Origin: Clostridia bacterium
GTDB taxonomy: Bacteria; Bacillota; Clostridia; Caldicoprobacterales; Caldicoprobacteraceae
Length of the DNA: 44,308 bases
Reading direction: 5' to 3'
Assembly (NCBI GenBank): GCA_017577715.1
Contig: PKRC01000017.1
Span: 1-44,308 of the forward strand
The notes below the pieces were generated by a model. It was not told the DNA's origin, searched no databases, and worked only from the letters and a program-made list of their open reading frames with translations. Shown here piece by piece: positions 1-8,088 of this stretch (position 1 is the first letter of the stretch; the number at the start of each line of letters is the position of its first letter). The position numbers were made by a program, and so were the translations under genes.

Positions 1-143
1 TCACTTAAATTTATATCAAATCTTTATTTACACCGTTTATTCCTTCAAGCTTTGAGCCTCAAGGCTCACTCTCCGGAATTGACCTGGCTTCTCCCACTGT
101 TCAGTTTTCAAGGACCAATCTTAAGCCACTCTCCCAAACGGCA
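1..143 (-). other. 5' leader of an rRNA operon (16S gene off the left edge)
   Basis: Read on the minus strand, this stretch holds a boxA-like antitermination element (GGTCCTTGAAAACTGAACA, about 99-117) of the kind found in Firmicute rRNA leaders just before 16S rRNA. A perfect 6-bp hairpin with a 2-nt loop follows at 54-67. No coding frame is present, and two sigma-A-type promoters lie immediately upstream pointing the same way. I infer that 16S rRNA begins shortly left of position 1. No mature rRNA sequence is visible inside the window. Confidence 0.72.
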
Positions 144-149
144 AACTCT

Positions 150-178
150 ATACTACCAAATCACATCCCCTTTGTCAA
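150..178 (-). promoter_or_regulatory. rRNA operon promoter, proximal (P2-like)
   Basis: On the minus strand there is a perfect -35 box TTGACA (178-173), a 17-nt spacer and a -10 box TAGTAT (155-150). Transcription would start near 143 and enter the rRNA leader. Two tandem strong promoters are typical of rRNA operons. Confidence 0.75.
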
Positions 179-255
179 TACCCTTTTTCGTTCCTTTTAC
201 TGGGCATTACGCTTCCCTGTGACGTCGTCAACCCTTTCCGATCGACGGCCGTTAT

Positions 256-285
256 AGATTAGCACATATGAGTTCGCCTTGTCAA
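256..285 (-). promoter_or_regulatory. rRNA operon promoter, distal (P1-like)
   Basis: On the minus strand there is a perfect -35 box TTGACA (285-280), an 18-nt spacer and a -10-like TAATCT (261-256). It lies about 105 bp upstream of the proximal promoter, in the usual tandem arrangement. The -10 is weaker than that of the proximal promoter. Confidence 0.55.
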
Positions 286-464
286 GGCCTTTTTGTCACG
301 GCTTATACCTATTATATGTGATACCACATTGGAATCCTTTCAAATCAAAATACAGATAATGGTTCATGAACTTTTACAACGGAGTAAAAATGTAATAATT
401 TCGAAAACTTTTCTCTATTTTAAAGGGGTATCTTATATAGAAAGACCAAAAAGGAGGTGCACAG

Positions 465-1019
465 GTGGATAAGGATGTGATAGCCAGGGTTAAAAAAGGT
501 GATAAACAGGCCTTCGAACAGCTGTATAACGAATACGCGGAGTATGCCATACGGACGGCCTTTGCCATCACCAAAAACAGCGCCGATGCATCCGATGCCG
601 TTCAAGAAGCCTTTATAAGGGTTTATCGAAACATCATTTTCTACGATGAAGAAAGACCTTTCAAACCTTGGTTCTACAAAATATTGGTAAATGAGTGTAA
701 CCGGATAACAAAGCGCAAATCAAAGGTGATACCCATAGATCAATATTTAGATGACCATTATATGGGCTTACACATGGACGATTATAAATTCGAGGAATAC
801 GAGGAACTGTACGCCGCCATACAGGGGCTTAAAGAAATAAACAGGATACCCATTATACTGAAATACCTCAATAATTTTTCGGAAAAGGAAATTGCCGAGA
901 TTTTTGATGTAAATATAAACACCGTAAAATCAAGGCTTTTCAAAGGGCGCGAAAGGATCAAACAAGCTTTATTAAAAATGAAGGAAGGGAGGGAAAAAAA
1001 TGGAGGAAAAAATCTTTGA
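465..1019 (+). CDS. ECF-type RNA polymerase sigma factor
   Basis: A 184-residue sigma-70 family protein with only regions 2 and 4, the ECF layout. Region 2 covers about residues 8-80 (FEQLYNEY, then the DAVQEAFIRVYRN core-binding and -10 recognition helix). Region 4 covers about 115-170 and ends in a helix-turn-helix (EKEIAEIFDVNINTVKSRL). The GTG start at 465 has a strong AAGGAGGTG ribosome site just upstream. Its 3' end overlaps the next gene, a membrane protein, by 20 nt, which is the usual sigma/anti-sigma coupling. The stimulus cannot be read from the sequence. Autoregulation is likely for the family, but I cannot define the promoter securely. Confidence 0.9.
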   Translation: MDKDVIARVKKGDKQAFEQLYNEYAEYAIRTAFAITKNSADASDAVQEAFIRVYRNIIFYDEERPFKPWFYKILVNECNRITKRKSKVIPIDQYLDDHYMGLHMDDYKFEEYEELYAAIQGLKEINRIPIILKYLNNFSEKEIAEIFDVNINTVKSRLFKGRERIKQALLKMKEGREKNGGKNL

Positions 1020-1758
1020 CCAGGAGATTAGAGAAGCTCTTTTGAAAGCCACAGATGCATCCCTACGCCTTAAAAAGGATATATGGAAAGATATCGAATC
1101 CCAAATTGAATATTATGAAAAACAAAAAGAGGCAAGAACAATGAAAAGGAATAAAAGCAAATCCATGTTCACTGCCCTAACCCTGATGGTAGCAGTTCTG
1201 TGCATAGTATTTTTCACCTCTACCAATGCAGGTAGGGCTGCGGTTGCCAAAATCAAGGAAATCCTTGCCCCGGAAAAGGTTATAGTCCAGGACATTGAAG
1301 GGGAAAAAGAGGATACCAAGGTAAATCTCAACGAAGGCCCTGGATACATTATATACGTTGACGAAGAAATGTACCAGGTAGTAAAAGAAGATGGGAAAGA
1401 CAAAATTGTCCCCAAATTTCAACCGGACAACAATTTGCCGGAGGTATACATGGAAATTCAGCGGGTAGTCGATAAATCCCCTCAGGAGATAACTATACAG
1501 CTGGAAGCCGAACTTAAATCCTCCTTCGAAACCGTGGAGAACTGCGGCATGGTCAATGACCCTATTGAGGCGATATCCTTATATGCACGCAGTGGCTTAA
1601 AACCCGATTCTACCATAGTCAGGTATTACCTAGTAGACGATAACCATGGAGGCACGTTTGTAATAAAACAACAGTACTTCCTAGAGGCAGCAGAAGGCCA
1701 TGGGGCTAGATTCTACCATATGCTCAAGGAATTTAAAGTAGTTGCTCCGCAAGAATGA
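1000..1758 (+). CDS. Membrane-anchored anti-sigma factor (putative)
   Basis: A 252-residue protein with a charged cytoplasmic N-terminal part (about 1-52), one transmembrane helix (about 56-74) and an extracytoplasmic C-terminal domain of about 175 residues. The start overlaps the ECF sigma gene and is preceded by a GGAAGGGAGGG ribosome site, so the two are co-translated. Topology and context fit a regulator that holds the sigma factor at the membrane. I see no zinc-binding HxxxCxxC anti-sigma motif, so it belongs to another class, perhaps close to the DUF4179/DUF4367 type. The role is inferred from context; the membrane topology is read directly. It converges on zwf with a 26-nt gap. Confidence 0.7.
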   Translation: MEEKIFDQEIREALLKATDASLRLKKDIWKDIESQIEYYEKQKEARTMKRNKSKSMFTALTLMVAVLCIVFFTSTNAGRAAVAKIKEILAPEKVIVQDIEGEKEDTKVNLNEGPGYIIYVDEEMYQVVKEDGKDKIVPKFQPDNNLPEVYMEIQRVVDKSPQEITIQLEAELKSSFETVENCGMVNDPIEAISLYARSGLKPDSTIVRYYLVDDNHGGTFVIKQQYFLEAAEGHGARFYHMLKEFKVVAPQE

Positions 1759-1784
1759 CTGCAAAAGCCAAAGCAAAGAGTCGG

Positions 1785-3266
1785 TTAGTATTCCATCATC
1801 TTCCACTTCCTACCGTCCCTTTCTATAAGCGTCCTGGCAGAAGGAGGGCCCCACGTTCCAGCCGGATAGTTGGGAAATTCGGGCTCTTCCTCTGCCCATA
1901 CTTTGGCTATGTTATCCACAAAGCGCCAGGCATATTCCACCTCATCCCAACGGGTAAAAAGCGCAGAATCGCCTTTCATAGCATCCAGCAAAAGCCTCTC
2001 ATATGCATCGGGAGAAACGGTATCCACCGCACAATTTTGGCAAAAGTCCATTCCCACCTGTATTATTTCGTTCTTGACGCCAGGTTTCTTCGCGTTGAAA
2101 TATAGTTCCACTCCCTCCCGGGGTTGAATGCGTATCAAAAGGGTGTTGGGTTTAAGGCCCTTTAGTTCCTTAAAGTACAACACTTCAGGCAGGGATACGA
2201 ATTGTATCACTATCTCAGTGAACTTCTCAGGCAGTCTCTTACCGGTCAGCAGATAAAACGGTACCCCACCCCATCTGAAGTTTTCAATTTCCACTTTCAT
2301 GGCTACAAAGGTTTCGGTATTGGAAGAGGGCGACACCCTGCTCTCCTCACGATATCCAACAACAGCCTTTCCGTCTATATAACCCCTGCCGTATTGCCCC
2401 CTCACAACATCCTTTCGTACCTTAGCAGGGGTCATTTCGGACAACGACTTTAGCACCTTAACCTTTTCATCCCTTATGGACTCGGTATCCAACTTTGCAG
2501 GAGGCTCCATAGCGGTTAGCATCAAAAGCTGAAGCATGTGATTTTGTATCATATCCCTCAGCGCCCCCGCCTTTTCATAATAAGGCCCTCTGTTCTCAAC
2601 CCCCACCGTTTCGCTGGATATGATCTGAACATGGTCTATATATTTGTTATTCCACAACGGCTCAAAGAGGGCATTGGCAAAGCGTATGGCCATTATGTTT
2701 TGAAGCATTTCCTTCCCTAGGTAATGATCTATCCTGTATACATATCTTTCGCTGAACACGCTCGTTATGACATTGTTTAGGGATATCGCCGAACTCAAAT
2801 CGCTGCCAAAAGGTTTTTCTATAATCAGCCTTTGCCAGCTCACCCCATCGTTTAATACCATACCTGAAGATTTGAGGTGCTGAACTATTGTTTTGAAATG
2901 CTCAGGGGCTACTGCCAGATAATATAATCTGTTACCCTGCGTTCCATAACGTTCATCCAGGCTGGACAGGTACTCCTTTAAGCCGGTATATCCCTGAGAA
3001 TCATTTATATCCAATTTATAGTAATAGAACCTGGATATAACGGCACTCAAATCTTCATCGGCGCCGCTATTGGGCCTTGAAAATCTCTTTATTGCTTCAA
3101 CAGCATCCCGCCTGAACTCTTCATGGGTCTTATCCCTGCGTCCTACCGAGACCACGGCAAAATGCTTGGGCAGCTGCTGCGATAAGAAGAGGTTGTACAC
3201 CGCAGGATACAGCTTTCGATGAGCCAAATCTCCCGTACCGCCAAATATAACCAACAAACAATCCAC
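1785..3266 (-). CDS. zwf: Glucose-6-phosphate 1-dehydrogenase
   Basis: A 493-residue enzyme that oxidises glucose 6-phosphate to 6-phosphogluconolactone with NAD(P)+, the entry step of the oxidative pentose phosphate pathway. The nucleotide-binding Rossmann motif GGTGDLAHRKLYPA is at residues 9-22, the EKPFG motif at 150-154, and the substrate-binding active-site motif RIDHYLGKE at 178-186 with its catalytic His. Length is normal for the family. The ATG at 3266 follows a GGAGGTG ribosome site. No gnd or pgl neighbour is present in the window; the gene stands alone between the anti-sigma gene and the spo0E-like gene. Confidence 0.97.
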   Translation of the reverse strand: MDCLLVIFGGTGDLAHRKLYPAVYNLFLSQQLPKHFAVVSVGRRDKTHEEFRRDAVEAIKRFSRPNSGADEDLSAVISRFYYYKLDINDSQGYTGLKEYLSSLDERYGTQGNRLYYLAVAPEHFKTIVQHLKSSGMVLNDGVSWQRLIIEKPFGSDLSSAISLNNVITSVFSERYVYRIDHYLGKEMLQNIMAIRFANALFEPLWNNKYIDHVQIISSETVGVENRGPYYEKAGALRDMIQNHMLQLLMLTAMEPPAKLDTESIRDEKVKVLKSLSEMTPAKVRKDVVRGQYGRGYIDGKAVVGYREESRVSPSSNTETFVAMKVEIENFRWGGVPFYLLTGKRLPEKFTEIVIQFVSLPEVLYFKELKGLKPNTLLIRIQPREGVELYFNAKKPGVKNEIIQVGMDFCQNCAVDTVSPDAYERLLLDAMKGDSALFTRWDEVEYAWRFVDNIAKVWAEEEPEFPNYPAGTWGPPSARTLIERDGRKWKMMEY

Positions 3267-3456
3267 AGGTCTTCACCTCCGTCGGCCTTTTATTTTACAT
3301 CTTAAGTATAACCGGCCTCTTATGCTGTAAAACTGATTTTATTCACTAAATCTTACAGCTGCCTGCTTATAAAGCGATGACATATTATGTCGCCTGATGG
3401 AAAGGCCCTTTGTTAAAATTTTGTTAAATTTTTTGTTAATAATGGTAATAAATATC

Positions 3457-3485
3457 TTGACCCTACTGCATTTTTAGGCTATAAT
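3457..3485 (+). promoter_or_regulatory. Sigma-A promoter of the spo0E-like gene
   Basis: The -35 TTGACC (3457-3462), a 17-nt spacer and a perfect -10 TATAAT (3480-3485) place the start of transcription near 3491-3493. A match to the Spo0A box consensus TGNCGAA (TGACGAA, 3495-3501) lies at about +4, inside an imperfect inverted repeat at 3488-3503, where a bound regulator would block transcription. The promoter is convincing; the operator is a suggestion. Confidence 0.75.
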
Positions 3486-3526
3486 TCCATTCGTTGACGA
3501 ATGATGAAGAAAGAGTGAGAAATCAT

Positions 3527-3703
3527 ATGAAATTGGTGACAGAGATAAATATGCTGCGTCAAAAGCTGCATGATATAATATTGAAAAATCAAAAGCTGTG
3601 CAGCGAACCAGTAATAAAATATAGTCAAAAGCTTGATAAGTTGATTGAGCTTTATTATTCTCAAGCCTACAATCAATCAAAAGAAGGGGCTTCCAAAGAG
3701 TGA
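3527..3703 (+). CDS. Spo0E-like aspartyl-phosphate phosphatase
   Basis: A 58-residue two-helix protein with the Spo0E family signature: a first helix (INMLRQKLHDII), a short loop, then SQKLDKLIELYY. The SQxLD motif marks phosphatases that dephosphorylate Spo0A~P and so hold back sporulation; some relatives act on other response regulators. I chose the ATG at 3527 because an upstream in-frame TTG (3494) lies at the transcription start of the promoter at 3457-3485 and has no ribosome site. The 58-residue length fits the family. The ribosome site is weak (AAGAGTGAG). It converges on the DUF951 gene with a 7-nt gap. Confidence 0.82.
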   Translation: MKLVTEINMLRQKLHDIILKNQKLCSEPVIKYSQKLDKLIELYYSQAYNQSKEGASKE

Positions 3704-3710
3704 TCTCTTT

Positions 3711-3905
3711 TTATTCGCCCTCCTTTTTTATCAACTTTTTCACCTTCTTTTCAAATTTCTCCCTGTCCATCATGACTATCCTGCCGCATTTTAGGCATTT
3801 TATTTTGAAATCTGCACCCACCCTTATTATTTCCCATTGATCATTTCCACAAGGGTGTTGCTTACGGGTTTGTACCACATCACCTATCGAATACTGAGTT
3901 GGCAT
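3711..3905 (-). CDS. DUF951 family protein
   Basis: A 64-residue protein of the DUF951 family, recognisable by GDVVQTRKQHPCG, then WEIIRVGADFKIKCLKCGRIV. The HPCG Cys and the CxxC pair could bind a metal. Function is unknown. The start ATG (3905) is preceded by AAAGGAGG at good distance and overlaps the mscS stop by one base; a GTG one codon earlier is too close to the ribosome site. It is translationally coupled to mscS. Confidence 0.85.
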   Translation of the reverse strand: MPTQYSIGDVVQTRKQHPCGNDQWEIIRVGADFKIKCLKCGRIVMMDREKFEKKVKKLIKKEGE

Positions 3906-4789
3906 CACTTTTCCTCCTTTTCGGACTGAATTATAACCCTACGGGGATATGGTATCTCTATACCGTTTTCATCAAAAGCCTCTTTGATCCGCTTTTTTAA
4001 CTCCCGTTCCACTTCCCAATGCTTCAAGGGCAAAGTACGGGCCACAGCGCGAATGGTTATCTGGGAATCCCCCATGTCCATAACTCCTAAAACCTGGGGC
4101 TGTTCAACTATGTTTTCATTTTCTTGAGCATACCTTTTGGCAACATCCTCTATGACCTTAATGGCCTTATCAATATCGGTTTCATAGGGCACACCTATAT
4201 CAACCACAGCCAGCACATTGCCCCTGGTGTAATTTACCACCTTTTGTATCTGTCCGTTAGGTATGATGGTCAAATCCCCTTTAAAACCGCGTATCTTGGT
4301 AATCCTCAAACCTATTTCCTCCACCGTACCCGTGGTATCGCCTATGGTAACAAAATCCCCTACGGCATACTGATCCTCAAACAATATAAAGAATCCGCTG
4401 ATCACATCCTTTACCAAACTTTGAGCCCCAAAACCTATGGCCAATCCACCTATACCTGCCGTAGCCAAAATTGAAGTAGTATCCACAAACTGTCCCAAAA
4501 CAGTAAGCCCCGTAACAAAATACACAATATATCTCAATATGCTATGACTTAAAGCCCGAAGAGTATTTATTTTTCTTGTATCCACGCCAATTTTTACCTG
4601 AATCTGTGCATTGAAAAATCTATCTATTAAGACCTTGCCTATTTTGTATACAACACACGCCAAAAACAATATAGCTAATATTTTTAAAAAGATAGAGGCT
4701 AAATGCTGATAGTTTTGAAGTGTTAGCCCTTCAATCCAGTCAACCAATTCCTTGCCGATGGCAAGCAAAAATTCCCTCATAATATCCAT
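3905..4789 (-). CDS. MscS-family small-conductance mechanosensitive channel
   Basis: A 294-residue protein with three transmembrane helices (about 30-50, 82-100 and 107-130) and a soluble C-terminal beta/alpha domain. The third helix carries the Gly/Ala-rich pore-lining motif of MscS (GIGGLAIGFGAQSLVKDV, 112-129), followed by the conserved FEDQYAVGDFVTIG start of the beta domain. Such channels open under membrane tension and release solutes on osmotic downshock. The ATG has an AAGGAGG ribosome site five bases upstream. Its stop overlaps the start of the DUF951 gene, so the two form an operon. Confidence 0.93.
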   Translation of the reverse strand: MDIMREFLLAIGKELVDWIEGLTLQNYQHLASIFLKILAILFLACVVYKIGKVLIDRFFNAQIQVKIGVDTRKINTLRALSHSILRYIVYFVTGLTVLGQFVDTTSILATAGIGGLAIGFGAQSLVKDVISGFFILFEDQYAVGDFVTIGDTTGTVEEIGLRITKIRGFKGDLTIIPNGQIQKVVNYTRGNVLAVVDIGVPYETDIDKAIKVIEDVAKRYAQENENIVEQPQVLGVMDMGDSQITIRAVARTLPLKHWEVERELKKRIKEAFDENGIEIPYPRRVIIQSEKEEK

Positions 4790-4818
4790 CTGCCTCCTTC
4801 ATTCATTAAACGCCCTAT

Positions 4819-5535
4819 CTATCGCTTGCTCCTGCTGCACGCCTCAACAAAAGCTTTAAATAGCGACAACATGTTTTGGTGATGCCTATACATCCGTTCA
4901 GGATGCCACTGAACTCCCACCGCGAAGGTGTGCTCTCTGGACTCGATAACCTCGATGACGCCGTCATCGCTTCGGCCGGCGATACAAAAGGGAGGAGCCA
5001 CTTCTCTTACAGCTTGATGATGGAAGCTGTTTACCCGTACATGTTGTTGCCCCATTATGGAGCTTATCCTGGAGCCCAGTTCAAACCTGACCTCGTGAAT
5101 GGGATACCATCCGGGCGCCGTTTGTCTATGATTTATGGTAACTTCAGATTTCAATTGGGTAGCTATATCCTGATAAAGCGTTCCACCCATAGCCACATTC
5201 ATTACCTGGATACCCCTGCATATGCCCAGCACAGGCTTGTCATTTTTCATAGCCCAGGCGCAAAGCCTTATTTCCACCTCATCGCGAACTGGATTTACTT
5301 GTCCTAAAGCATAATGGGGATGCTCTCCAAAGTAACGGGGGTCTATATCTCCGCCTCCTGTAAACATGATACCGTCCAACCTTGAGGCCAAGGAATACAA
5401 ATCCTCAATATCTATATATGACAACATCACGGGTAATCCTCCAGCCGCATATATGGCCTCACAATAATCGTTACGCACCTGCATCCTTTCGGCTGCCACA
5501 TCGTAATCGCAGGTGATACCTATCAATGGCTTCAT
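4819..5535 (-). CDS. Class I glutamine amidotransferase, gamma-glutamyl-GABA hydrolase (PuuD-like) family
   Basis: A 238-residue protein of the peptidase C26 family. The nucleophile elbow GICRGIQ places the catalytic Cys at 106, and QWHPE near the C terminus supplies the His (211) and Glu (213) of the triad. The TGGGDIDP motif (59-66) is typical of the PuuD branch, which hydrolyses gamma-glutamyl amides such as gamma-glutamyl-GABA. No synthetase partner or polyamine gene lies nearby, so the substrate is not settled. It is 29 nt from mscS and may share its transcript. Confidence 0.88.
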   Translation of the reverse strand: MKPLIGITCDYDVAAERMQVRNDYCEAIYAAGGLPVMLSYIDIEDLYSLASRLDGIMFTGGGDIDPRYFGEHPHYALGQVNPVRDEVEIRLCAWAMKNDKPVLGICRGIQVMNVAMGGTLYQDIATQLKSEVTINHRQTAPGWYPIHEVRFELGSRISSIMGQQHVRVNSFHHQAVREVAPPFCIAGRSDDGVIEVIESREHTFAVGVQWHPERMYRHHQNMLSLFKAFVEACSRSKR

Positions 5536-5854
5536 GTTACCTACACCCCCATTTTTTTCATAATACCTTTTTAGGCCATTTTATGCAACAGGCTTTGGCA
5601 CCAGCAGTAACTCCATAGGCCTTATACAAATATATTTTATACAGATTATTTTAGCACATTTTTGGGCCACTTTTCCCCTTCTCTTATACAAAGATTTAAT
5701 AACCATTATCAATTGATAATGATGAATATTATCTTTTATTCTGCATTTAAATAATTTTTCTCGATTTTATCTTATTTTTATGTTGCTTTCTTCCTCCAAA
5801 TAAAATAATATATATAGTAATTCGATTCTTAGTTGAAAATGGGAGAGGTAAACC
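5536..5854. other. Intergenic region between divergent genes
   Basis: About 320 bp of AT-rich sequence between the leftward amidotransferase and the rightward metal exporter. It must hold two divergent promoters, but no single pair of boxes stands out. The clear element is the Fur-type operator at 5704-5733. I see no coding frame. Confidence 0.6.
5704..5733. promoter_or_regulatory. Fur-type operator (overlapping boxes)
   Basis: Positions 5704-5721 form a perfect 18-bp palindrome (CATTATCAATTGATAATG). Overlapping it, 5715-5733 (GATAATGATGAATATTATC) matches 16 of 19 positions of the classic Fur box. Overlapping repeats of this hexamer type are how Fur-family repressors usually bind. The site lies about 120 bp upstream of the CDF exporter start, so iron- or another metal-dependent control of that gene (or of the divergent amidotransferase) is inferred. 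PerR, Zur and MntR sites can look similar. Confidence 0.6.
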
Positions 5855-6745
5855 ATGGAAAATGCTCGGTACCATGAGGGTCAGAAGGTTAACAGAATAG
5901 GCATCATAATAAATGTGCTGTTGACGCTACTGAAGTTGATAGCAGGATATATATCCCATAGCACTGCCATGATAGCTGATGCTGTTGAATCGGCGTCTGA
6001 TATATTGACCACATCAATTGCAGCTTTAGGCCTCAAAATAGCAAATAAGCCAGCAGACCAGGAACACCCTTACGGTCACGAAAAAGCCGAGGCAATCGCG
6101 GCCAAATTCATTGCTGGGTTCCTGCTGGTAGCGGGATTGGCCATTGGCTGGAAAGCCATACAGCGCCTCACCGCAGGTGATATGGAAAAACCAGGCCTTC
6201 TTGCCCTTTATGCAGCCATCCTGACTATAGCCGTCAAAGAAATACTATTTCAGTATACCGTTTTTATTGCCAAAAAGATAAACAGTACGGCCCTCAAAGC
6301 TAACGCTTGGCATTACCGCTCGGATGCCTTGACTTCCATGATAACCCTTATAGGAATAGGAACGGCTAGACTAGGTTATGCTGCAGCTGACCCAATAGCA
6401 GCCATAGTGGGCACCTTGCTTATTTTAAAAATGGCATATGAGATATATGCAAGGTCTATCTCAGAGCTTATGGACTCGTCGGCTCCTCCAGAAGAGGTGG
6501 AAGCTATACGCCAAATCGTACTGTCGGTACCAAACGTCAAAGGCATAGACCTTTTAAAAACCCGTAGGCATGGCAACATGATATATGTGGATGTGGACAT
6601 AGTTGTTGACAGTCACATAAGCGTGCAAGACGGGCATGACATAGCCAATACAGTAAGAAATGATGTAATGTCAAAATTAGGGAACGTAAAAGACGTCATG
6701 GTTCACGTAAACCCCTGTTCAGCTTGCCAGAAATGCAGCAAGTAG
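5855..6745 (+). CDS. Cation diffusion facilitator metal exporter (FieF-like)
   Basis: A 296-residue CDF transporter with about six membrane helices and a C-terminal cytoplasmic metal-sensing domain (about 205-288). The HPYGHEKAEA motif of the FieF branch is at 71-80. Transport-site residues fall at the same numbers as in E. coli FieF: Glu45 and Asp49 in helix 2, His153 and Asp157 in helix 5. Position 45 is Asp in FieF, so the site here is E/D/H/D. It should exchange a divalent metal (Zn, Fe, Mn or Cd) for protons. The tail ends CSACQKCSK, a possible extra metal ligand. The ATG follows GGGAGAGG. A Fur-type operator upstream suggests iron. Confidence 0.92.
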   Translation: MENARYHEGQKVNRIGIIINVLLTLLKLIAGYISHSTAMIADAVESASDILTTSIAALGLKIANKPADQEHPYGHEKAEAIAAKFIAGFLLVAGLAIGWKAIQRLTAGDMEKPGLLALYAAILTIAVKEILFQYTVFIAKKINSTALKANAWHYRSDALTSMITLIGIGTARLGYAAADPIAAIVGTLLILKMAYEIYARSISELMDSSAPPEEVEAIRQIVLSVPNVKGIDLLKTRRHGNMIYVDVDIVVDSHISVQDGHDIANTVRNDVMSKLGNVKDVMVHVNPCSACQKCSK

Positions 6746-6747
6746 TG

Positions 6748-8088
6748 CTAAAATGAATTATCCTGGCGCTTGGCTATCACGTCTGCTAGCTCGTCAAGGC
6801 TGGTAGGGTCGATCAGCTTCTCAGCATCCTTGCCATATTTCACGAGGTTATAAAGTGGGATAAGCATATCGGCCTGACGTCCCTTTCCCTCGTTCCACAC
6901 CTTTAGGTCCTCTTTTATCTCGTTAGGAGTCATATAGCTTTTTGGCCTGTATCCAAGGGCTATACAGCTAATCAGAAACCGCCTGTAAAGATACCGCACC
7001 TTCTGGTTGACACCGTGCAGGTCTTCCCATCTCGGCTCCCGCTCCATCAAGGAGGTCAGCCAGCGTTTCCACCTGCTGGTATATTCTTTACTTAAAGCCT
7101 TTAGATCGGCCACCTTTTCCTTGACATCCACATATCCCGCATCGGCTTCTACCCATTCCCCTTCCTGTATCCACCTTGCCAACAGCCTAATAAGTCCTCT
7201 TATTGCTCTGTACAACGCCACAGCAAGTGCAGCAGCCAACGCGATCACAAACGTTATAGTTAAAACATATGCCAAGCCCTCTAATAAGTAGTCAAAGATA
7301 TTAGGCGCTCTAGGCTCAGCCTCGGGCAGCATATCCAACATTTCGCTATCCTGCGGTATCCCTCCCGGTTGGCTGCTCATGAATAGAAGGTTGCTTAAGA
7401 ACAAGAGGATCTTGACAATTAACAAACCTATGGCTTTAACCAGCCACAACACCACTTCCTTAAGGCGGCTCAAATTGGCCACAATTCCTATCAATATGAA
7501 TGTCAGGACAATCAGCAGCCTGTTATGCCGCAACAGGCCGGCTGGAAGGAAAGGCGCATCATTTTTGGATAGGGTAGCCCTTTTAAGCTGCTGTAGGTTA
7601 AATATTATAAGGCTTACGACTGTATAAATAAAACCCATCCACGCTACCAACCCCGCATAGGGATTTAGCGTTATTGAATGCTTGTAAAAAAAGTAGCCTA
7701 TAAAATAAATCAGTATTCCTGTCCACAAGGCGGCAGCGGGAAAAAGCTCCTCCCATCTGCGCTCAACCAATGACATCCCTCTGAAAAGCACCACAAGCCC
7801 TGCGCTATATGAAGCCCATAGCAGCAGACCCCATCCGAAAGCGCCATATGCCAGAAGAAACGTCGCGACAAGGCCTAGGAGTACAGACATAACCTTGGGC
7901 TTCGTGTTCAAAATGCTCCTTATAAGAATTCCTACAATGTAGTACACCAGTAGAAAAGCCGACCACTTAAGCGTTATGGATGCAGGAAAAGCAAAAGCTG
8001 CTATCATCAAAATTAAAGGTAGGAAAGCAATAAATTCCACTAGCGCCTGCCCAACCCGCTTAAGAAACGCTAACGTCCGATTCTTCAT
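6748..8088 (-). CDS. Multi-pass membrane protein with C-terminal DUF4129-like domain
   Basis: A 446-residue protein with many hydrophobic helices in the N-terminal 230 residues, another near 265-300, and a soluble C-terminal domain with the DUF4129-like pattern (KVRYLYRRFLISCIALGYRP, MTPNEIKEDL). In most MoxR/DUF58 operons the third gene is a TgpA-like protein with a transglutaminase core between the membrane part and DUF4129; here I find no such core. I chose the ATG at 8088 because a GGGGAGTG ribosome site precedes it; in-frame Met codons further upstream lack one. It overlaps the DUF58 gene by 29 nt. It probably works at the membrane with its two upstream partners; the function is unknown. 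Confidence 0.75.
   Translation of the reverse strand: MKNRTLAFLKRVGQALVEFIAFLPLILMIAAFAFPASITLKWSAFLLVYYIVGILIRSILNTKPKVMSVLLGLVATFLLAYGAFGWGLLLWASYSAGLVVLFRGMSLVERRWEELFPAAALWTGILIYFIGYFFYKHSITLNPYAGLVAWMGFIYTVVSLIIFNLQQLKRATLSKNDAPFLPAGLLRHNRLLIVLTFILIGIVANLSRLKEVVLWLVKAIGLLIVKILLFLSNLLFMSSQPGGIPQDSEMLDMLPEAEPRAPNIFDYLLEGLAYVLTITFVIALAAALAVALYRAIRGLIRLLARWIQEGEWVEADAGYVDVKEKVADLKALSKEYTSRWKRWLTSLMEREPRWEDLHGVNQKVRYLYRRFLISCIALGYRPKSYMTPNEIKEDLKVWNEGKGRQADMLIPLYNLVKYGKDAEKLIDPTSLDELADVIAKRQDNSF

Noticed and set aside
3325..3358. Inverted repeat CTGTAA ... TTACAG upstream of zwf
   Set aside because: The arms are only six bases and far apart; no regulator or terminator shape can be supported.
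3494..3526. In-frame TTG start for the Spo0E-like gene, giving 69 residues
   Set aside because: It lies at the transcription start of a nearly perfect promoter and has no ribosome site; the ATG at 3527 gives the family length.
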